From Ceratobasidium sp. AG-K (Eukaryota; Basidiomycota; Agaricomycetes; Cantharellales; Ceratobasidiaceae), in assembly GCA_037039685.1 (NCBI GenBank), contig JAWNGF010000001.1, forward strand, positions 8,618,001-8,682,000: a stretch of 64,000 bases of DNA, in the 5' to 3' direction. This document shows positions 56,484 through 64,000 of this stretch, piece after piece (positions within the stretch are counted from its first letter, which is position 1; each line of letters starts with the position of its first letter). The position numbers and the translations under genes are program-made. A model generated the notes under the pieces. The model did no database searches. It had not been told where the DNA came from and saw nothing but the letters and a program-made list of their open reading frames with translations.

Positions 56484-57793
56484 CTACTCCCCAGCCGCCT
56501 CACGTCCAACGCGGCGCTCTTTCTCGCTCTCAAGCTGATTGTAGAGCAGGAACAGGGCCTTTTCGTTGGCGTCTGGGGTGCCGACAATGGTGAACATGCG
56601 CTCGCCGGTCTCGTCGTGAGGAGTTTTGGCGATGCTAATTTTGCTACCAGACAGACGGCGAATTTCGGTGATCTTGGACCCGGCCCGACCAATGATACAT
56701 CCAACCATATCCGAGGGAATCGAGATGTTCTGGGTACGGATATTCTGAGCGGCCGGCGGGCTCTGAGCGGGAGGCGGGCTGCGGGGTGGGGGAGAAGCGT
56801 TTCCGACAATTTGGCTCATTCCAGACATGGACCGACGATTGGATGCACCGCTGTATACATTGTCACCACCACTGCTGATGCGACGCTGCATGCTCGTAAC
56901 CGAGGGGGCAAACGCGCCTGAATTACGACGAGCGCCGGTCCCTCCCAGCGGGTCGGCACCAGTTCCCGGACCGGGGTGGTACAGTACAGTACCCAATCCG
57001 CGCTCCCAATCTTCAAGCAAGCAGCGACCGATTTCGGCGATAGCTCGTCCGATGTTTTCGGATGAACCTTGTACTTCAACAACACGTTCGGTGGACTGAG
57101 GGAGCATTTCCTTGCTCGCAACCATGCGGGCGCCCGAGTTGTCTTGGATAGCCTTAATTTTGAGACCGCCGCGGCCAATTATAGTGCCCATTAAATTGTG
57201 CGAAATGAGGAGCCGGAGAGAAGTGTGAGTGCTCGTCGGAGGTGGGGGTGGAGCTCCCGGGGAGGAGGGCGTAGCGGACTGGAGAAGCTGGGTAATGATC
57301 AGGGTGTATGCCTGCGTATAATGCGTGAGTGGTCAGGACAACATTGTGACTGGATGGATACGTATAAGGAGTGTTGGAGAACGGCGCAGTACGGGAGTTT
57401 ACGGTTGCGCAGATGAATGTGAAATAGAGCGTGCTTGCTTACCTTGGCGACGTCCTCAACGGTGCCGCTGACACTAAGGACACGCTCATTGACACCCTGG
57501 ACAACCTTGCTAACACCCGCCTTGACGCCAGTCTGTTCGCGCAGGTCGGCAACGTTCTTGCCGCCCTTGCCAATGATGACGCCAGCTTCCTTGGTAGTAA
57601 CAAGGGCGCGGAGCGTGAGCGTATCAGAGTCCGGGCCGTTCTGTGCAGCACCATCCTCGGGAGTGGCGGGACGGGAGTTGGAGTTGTTCGGGTCCTCCGC
57701 CGGGGGAGTCGCTGGAATTAAATTTGAGCTGGATAATCCCGTCGCGCCTAATTTATACTGACCGGCGTTGTTGGTATTGAGGACGAGGGACAT
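56484..57793 (-). CDS. Three-KH-domain poly(C)-binding-like protein
   Basis: RNA-binding protein of the PCBP/hnRNP K (yeast Hek2/Pbp2) type, about 400 residues. Start MSLVLNTNNAG; the next bases (to about 57720) look like a 48-51-nt intron that stays open, with the Pro-rich PATPPAEDPNNSNSRPATPE after it. KH1: LRALVTTKEAGVIIGKGGKN with VADLREQTGVKAGVSKVVQG. KH2: LRLLISHNLMGTIIGRGGLK with IKAIQDNSGARMVASKEMLP. A Ser/Gly linker, then KH3: NISIPSDMVGCIIGRAGSKI with TEIRRLSGSKISIAKTPHDE. The GxxG loops are GKGG, GRGG and GRAG, so all three domains should bind single-stranded nucleic acid. It ends KERRVGREAAGE. Roles in yeast include telomere silencing and mRNA localisation; the role here is unknown. 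Confidence 0.9.
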
Positions 57794-58120
57794 GGAGGGA
57801 GGGGGAGTGGAGGGTGGCTGGAAGGTGAGAGGTTAGGCGGTAGAATGTGGTGGCAGGAAGAGAGCTTTGGATTAGGCTCGCATCACAAAAAAGTCGATGA
57901 AGCAGAATACCCACGTGCCAAATCTGATCTCTTCATTATAAGCTTTTCTTTCCAATCCAGTTCGGATTACATTAAGATCGAAACACCATTTGAGTTGACA
58001 CGACTCTCCACATTTCCTGTCAATTTTGTCAATTTTTCAAGGTAGACGTTCGTCCCTGATCGCCCCTGAATCATGCGCCAGTGGCTGTGCTGCTCCGGAC
58101 GCCCCAGACAAACCATCTCC
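57794..58120. promoter_or_regulatory. Divergent intergenic region
   Basis: A gap of 327 bp between the three-KH gene (-) and the MEMO1 gene (+). CACGTG at 57912-57917. A possible upstream in-frame ATG for MEMO1 lies at 58073. Confidence 0.35.
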
Positions 58121-59414
58121 ATGTCTGTTCGACGAGCCACCCACGCGGGGTCCTGGTACACGGACGATAGTAAGTACATATGGAATGCAGATACCTTTGC
58201 CTGACTTCTTTTCTTAGCGGAGACACTCGATGCCGAACTCGATGGTTGGCTAGGACTCGTACAGGACGGTGCGCTTGAAGGATTTCATCCTCCTATCGCA
58301 GGTTGCAAGGCAGTCATTGCACCGTATGTTTTCTCGGTTTGATAAACCTGTATAATTCTAACAACTGCATAGCCATGCAGGGTATTCATATTCGGGACCC
58401 GCCGCCGCCTGGGCCTACAAGAGTATTGATACAACAGGAATGTAAGCTACCTTTCATACCTATGTTATGATGATGCTCATCTACCCCGTAGAAAGCGCGT
58501 GTTCATCCTCGGTCCTTCCCACCATGAATATATCAATGGCTGTGCGCTATCGAAATGTTCATCATACGAAACACCTATCGGCTCACTCCCGCTCGATCTT
58601 GAGAGTAAGCAACGCTTTCAGTTCTGTCCAGTCCGCCCGTATTAAATCTCCCCTTCAGCCATATCAAAACTTCGCGAATCGGGGAGATTCAGTGACATGT
58701 CTCTGAGGGTGGACGAGAGAGAGCATAGCATCGAGATGCACTTGCCCTATGTGAGAAAGATATTTGCTGGGCAAGTGCTCTCTTGGTGCTTCACATGATC
58801 ACAAGCCTAACCAGCCTCATTCAGGCTTGACATCAAGATTGTACCTGTGCTCGTAGGTGCGATCAACAAGACAACTGAAGCCGAGTTTGGAGCAGTCTTG
58901 GCGCCCTACCTCGCTGAGCCAGACACCATTTGCGTCGTCTCTAGCGACTTTTGTCATTGGTGAGCACCGGCAGGAACCTTTCCACCTAGAAAGCTAGCCT
59001 AACTTTAACGCTAGGGGAACCCGGTTTAGTTATACATTCTACTATCCTACTCCTCCACCAGGTTCGACTCCAGTCAGGTTGTCACGAAGCGTTAAACCAA
59101 ACGCCGATCATCCGATACACAAGAGCATCACCGCGTTGGACAAACAAGCCATGGATATACTCACCTTACCAAGCCTAGCGCCAGATACCAAGACTGCCGC
59201 TCAGACGCATGACGCCTTTGCTTCATACCTGCGTGAAACCGAGAACTCGATTTGCGGGCGACATCCAATTGGAGTTCTCCTTGGAGCATTGGCCGAGATC
59301 GAAAAGGGAGGGAAAGATGCTACTATCAAGTGGGTCCGGTACGAACAGAGTAGCGCATGCACGAGTATAAGCGACTCGAGTGTGAGCTACGCGAGCGCTT
59401 ACGTCGTATTTTAA
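58121..59414 (+). CDS. MEMO1: MEMO1/Mho1 family protein
   Basis: Member of the MEMO family, related to non-haem-iron dioxygenases and linked in animals to ErbB2-driven motility and in yeast to the Mho1 regulator of filamentous growth. Start MSVRRATHAGSWYTDD; 'R-x-A-T-H-A-G-S-W-Y' is the family opening, so I choose the ATG at 58121 over the in-frame ATG at 58073. Then ETLDAELDGWLGLVQDGALE, CKAVIAPHAGYSYSGPAAAW (metal-site His), RVFILGPSHHEYINGCALSK (GPSHH metal motif) and DEREHSIEMHLPYVRKIFAG. LDIKIVPVLVG and CVVSSDFCHWGTRFSY (the DFCHWG block) follow. The end is NSICGRHPIGVLLGALAEIE and VRYEQSS with a short tail. All family metal-binding motifs are present. About 310 residues, seven introns. 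Convergent with eL32. Confidence 0.93.
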
Positions 59415-59582
59415 CCATCCCCACTCGACTAACATGAATAAACAAATTTGACGTGAATGCATATTTTTGTTTCATCGAGGGTGGTGCAAGTATAAGAGCG
59501 CATATGCATATGTCAAAGAATCCATCGTGATACATGCAAGGTAACGAGTAGAAAAGGACAGCAACCGAAAGAACAGACGTAT

Positions 59583-60113
59583 TTACTCCTCGGAGCGGAG
59601 TTTTGCCGCTGGGTTGGTGACCTTGACGCTCAATGCCCTCGCACTAACACATAAATCAGCACAGAAACAGCAATAATAATAGCTAAGACGCACCGCTCAA
59701 GAATGGCAATCCTGTTCTTGCTGCTCACACCGTGCGCAATCTCGGCCGCGAAGCTCTTGTTGTGCATCAACAAGAGCTCGAGCTCGCGGACGTTGTTGAC
59801 CAAGAGCTTCTTGAGCCCGTTGGGGAGAAGGTGGCGAGTCTTCTTGTTGGAGCCGTACCCAATCTACTCTACGAATCAGCACGGAGCGTGAGGGGTGGAA
59901 TTCGGTGAACGTACCTTGGGCATAGGCAGTTGGCCCTTGAACCGCCTGCGCACCCTGTTATCAATACCCTTGGGCTTCCTCCATGCCTCCTTGACCGAGT
60001 GGTAGCGGTCCGACTGGTGGCGCCTGTAGATCTAGAGTTAGCACGAGCAGAAGGCGACGGGGAGCGGCGCACTTGAAAGGCTTGGTGCGCTTCTTGATAA
60101 TTTTCACGGCCAT
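59583..60113 (-). CDS. RPL32: 60S ribosomal protein eL32
   Basis: Ribosomal large-subunit protein eL32. Exon 1 (ATG 60113) gives [14 protein letters not shown]. Exon 2 begins [20 protein letters not shown] and reads on to the basic [14 protein letters not shown]. Exon 3 reads [40 protein letters not shown] and [18 protein letters not shown]. The last exon is [19 protein letters not shown]. About 130 residues, the usual length, with the conserved HxSDRY...W.KP.GID block and the NKTRHLLP stretch. The leader appears to hold a splice donor-like GTAAGT (plus-strand ACTTAC at 60294-60299), consistent with a 5'-UTR intron, common in ribosomal protein genes. Divergent from the dienelactone hydrolase. 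Confidence 0.95.
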
Positions 60114-60628
60114 TTTAGTCTGTAGAGAGTAGGCGTTAGCTTCCGTTTGGCTCGCACTCACAAGACAGGCCGAAATTTCTGTCCATCCATCCACGATCGA
60201 ATCGACCCATCCACCCCACCTATTCCACCCCATCCAGCAGCAAATCATCCCCGCAACGTCCCGCAGTACCCATCATCCTAACCAGACAAACAAAACTTAC
60301 AGTGTCGGCGGGTCTTGAGGTGTCGAGAACGCCGTTTAGTTCGTTGGTATCGTTCAGCCGGAACGCGAGCCGGATACAATTGTTGGTAATTCCTTCCGAT
60401 GAAACGGCGCTTATCACACGCTCGATATATTTGTATCAAGGCGGCGTGGTGAGATCGCAAGTCTCGTGGCCACCTGCTCTACGAATTGCGAGACGAATTG
60501 CGAGACGAATTGAAGTCCTTCTAGTTTGGACTGCGAGGATCTGACCATCGATATTCCCACACCTCGGCGCATATATGAACGTGCAAGAGCAGCATTAGCA
60601 CCACAGTGAACTCGACCTTGAAGGCGAT
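60114..60628. other. Divergent intergenic region with a probable eL32 leader intron
   Basis: 515 bp between eL32 (-) and the dienelactone hydrolase (+). GTAAGT on the minus strand at 60299-60294 and AG acceptors near 60120 suggest a leader intron. A C/A-rich tract (ATCCATCCA, CCATCCACCCC) lies at 60180-60240. Three tandem copies of ACGAATTGCGAG lie at about 60480-60508. Confidence 0.4.
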
Positions 60629-61934
60629 ATGCTTATCACCAAAACACACCACGATGTCAAGGCCTCGAATGGAACCATCAGGATTTTTGTCATATCACCA
60701 GTGATCGCGGGTATGTGTCAGACCGAGCGGGATTGTCAGAGCGCGATTAACAACGATAACCACATAGGCTACCCGGAGGCCAAGTTCCCTGGCGTTGTAG
60801 TCTTTAGGTGCGCAAGAAGTCTGCGTGTCGCGAGGTCTCTGATTCTCTCCATCGTAGCGAGATCTACCAAGTAACTGGCCCAGTAGAGAGGTTTGCCGGT
60901 CAGATCGCAAGTCAAGGTTACGTTGTTGGTATGTAAATCACCAGGGTTGTCAGCTACACATATAATTTGTGCTTTGCACACATGTACAGCCTGCCCATCC
61001 TCTTATCACGAGTTTGTTGGCCCAGAACCACTCGCTTACGACACTGAAGGTACGCGCTATTTGTGCATTGTGATGGATAGAGAATCTAACGATTTATAGG
61101 CACTGATCTCGGTAATAAGCTCAAGGCGAGCAAACCACGGCAATTTACGCGAAACAATCAGAATTGATCATTAGAGTATCTTTAGATCGAAAAAGAAGTC
61201 GCGGCATATGACGAGGATGCTACGCTCTCGGTTGACCTCCTTTCCTCTCTTCCAAACTGCACGGGCCGAATTGCGGTGACCGGAATGTGCCTTGGCGGGC
61301 ACTTGGCTTTCCGTGTACGTACGGCATGGGACCCGTGCGCTCGTGCTAACATGTAATGTTATCAGGCGGCTTTCGATCCTCGTGTTCTAGCTTCAGTGTG
61401 CTTCTTTGCGACCGATATCCATTCCAAGACGCTGGGAAAGGGAAAGAACGACGACTCGTTGGCTAGGGTCGAGCGCGGTGATTTAAGCAACCGCCAGACC
61501 GAACTTGTAATGATTTTTGGTAAACAGGTGAGCCAAGAGAATGGCAAGTTGATGATACGATCGGTGAAAGGGCATCAGGATACGCATGTCCCTCGAGCTG
61601 GTCGCGACCTTATTCGGAAAACACTTGAAGACGCAAACGTGACATTTAGCGTGGGTCTTAATTAATTGGGTTGCTTGATTCCGGGTCTAATTTGAGACAT
61701 CAAAGTGGCTCGAAGTGCAAGCACAGCACGCATTCATTCGTGACGAGCAATCTAAGGGTCGTTGGGACGCCGCTTTGACCAAGTCTTGCTTCAACTTTAT
61801 GTTAGAAGGTAGGTCGACAATGACTCAGCGATTTCGATCCCTACTAACGCTCTCACATAGTATTTGAACGCACCGTGGCTCGCGATTTGGGCAAACATGT
61901 TCCAGTGACTGGCGAAATTAAACACGTCTGCTAA
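60629..61934 (+). CDS. Dienelactone hydrolase family protein
   Basis: Alpha/beta hydrolase of the dienelactone hydrolase (carboxymethylenebutenolidase-like) group, about 255 residues. Start MLITKTHHDVKASNGTIRIF, then YPEAKFPGVVVF and EIYQVTGPVERFAGQIASQG. Next are ACPSSYHEFVGPEPLAYDTE, LKASK plus EVAAYDEDATLSVDLLSSLP, and the nucleophile strand RIAVTGMCLGGHLAFR, where the G-M-C-L-G-G elbow has a Cys nucleophile as in true dienelactone hydrolases. Then AAFDPRVLASVCFFATDIHS, ELVMIFGKQ, DTHVPRAGRDLIRKTLEDAN (acid) and LEVQAQHAFIRDEQSKGRWD (His). It ends GEIKHVC. The Cys-Asp-His triad is complete. Substrate unknown. Eight or so introns. Confidence 0.9.
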
Positions 61935-62254
61935 CGGAACACCTGATCACGCATATACTTGTACAAAACGATAGTTAACCTGAATTAAACTCGTCCACCA
62001 GAAACTTGAGAGCGGCTCAAGAGTCGGCCGGCTCCACGTGCACCAACAGAGTGGCTAGCCGAGCCACTGATTAGATTCCAATTTGATAGCGTTTGATTGA
62101 CGATCACACATGCGAATTGAAAAGGCCGGCGTAGACCTCATTCCTTCAGTGCATTTTCAGAAAGTTCAATGCATACAAATGATAAGAATGACTACAAGTT
62201 GCGAGAAAAAAACGATAGGGACAGACAAAAAAGAAGTGGGCGGTAGTACAACAT
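61935..62254. other. Convergent 3' region
   Basis: 320 bp between the dienelactone hydrolase stop (+) and the EF-1alpha stop (-). CACGTG at 62035-62040. No gene is seen; it should hold both 3' UTRs. Confidence 0.4.

Positions 62255-64000
<1,746 letters not shown>

Overview
The window is eukaryotic nuclear DNA from a filamentous basidiomycete. Genes are dense (about one per 2 kb on both strands). Almost every gene is cut by many introns of roughly 45-65 bp with GT..AG ends. The gene set is that of an ordinary Agaricomycete. Gene content and the tandem aldehyde dehydrogenase family suggest a Rhizoctonia/Ceratobasidium-type fungus, but that is inference and no marker here proves it. Protein calls rest on exon-by-exon translation and recognised motifs; splice sites were placed by eye.

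Layout. 0-6 kb: 5' end of a splicing factor SPF30 gene (-), complex I ESSS subunit (+), glycine cleavage H protein (-), and a GRIP-domain golgin (-). 6.7-15.2 kb: RTA1-like membrane protein (-), aldo/keto reductase (+), peroxin 14 (-) divergent from mitochondrial EF-Tu (+), and an unknown small protein (-). 15.4-23.6 kb: three tandem aldehyde dehydrogenase paralogues, all (-). 24.5-29.8 kb: an RWD-RBR ubiquitin ligase followed by a large KH-domain protein (both +). 30-43 kb: sucrose-type MFS transporter (-), mitochondrial methionyl-tRNA formyltransferase (-), unknown coiled-coil protein (+), lipase-like hydrolase (-), eIF4E (+), eisosome PIL1/LSP1 (-), mitochondrial rhomboid protease (-). 44-54 kb: small unknown protein (-), mRNA 3'-end factor YTH1/CPSF30 (+), ADP-ribosylglycohydrolase (+), a 2.5 kb stretch without a recognisable gene, Zn2Cys6 transcription factor (+), DUF7719 membrane protein (+). 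54.7-64 kb: IWR1 (+), three-KH RNA-binding protein (-), MEMO1 (+), ribosomal protein eL32 (-), dienelactone hydrolase (+), and EF-1alpha (-).

Most neighbours are unrelated housekeeping genes, so there is no operon-like logic. Mitochondrial functions recur (complex I, GCV H, EF-Tu, formyltransferase, rhomboid), as do translation and RNA functions (EF-Tu, eIF4E, eL32, EF-1alpha, YTH1, IWR1, two KH proteins). The one lineage-specific feature is the aldehyde dehydrogenase array, whose first exons are far more alike than the rest of the genes.

I did not find a convincing undescribed system. The best leads are the ALDH array with likely gene conversion, a 16-nt microexon carrying the catalytic cysteine of the RBR ligase, two one-base frame breaks at short homopolymers (formyltransferase and KH protein), a dispersed non-coding repeat present twice, and a C-terminal CxxC...HxxxxH motif in an unknown protein.
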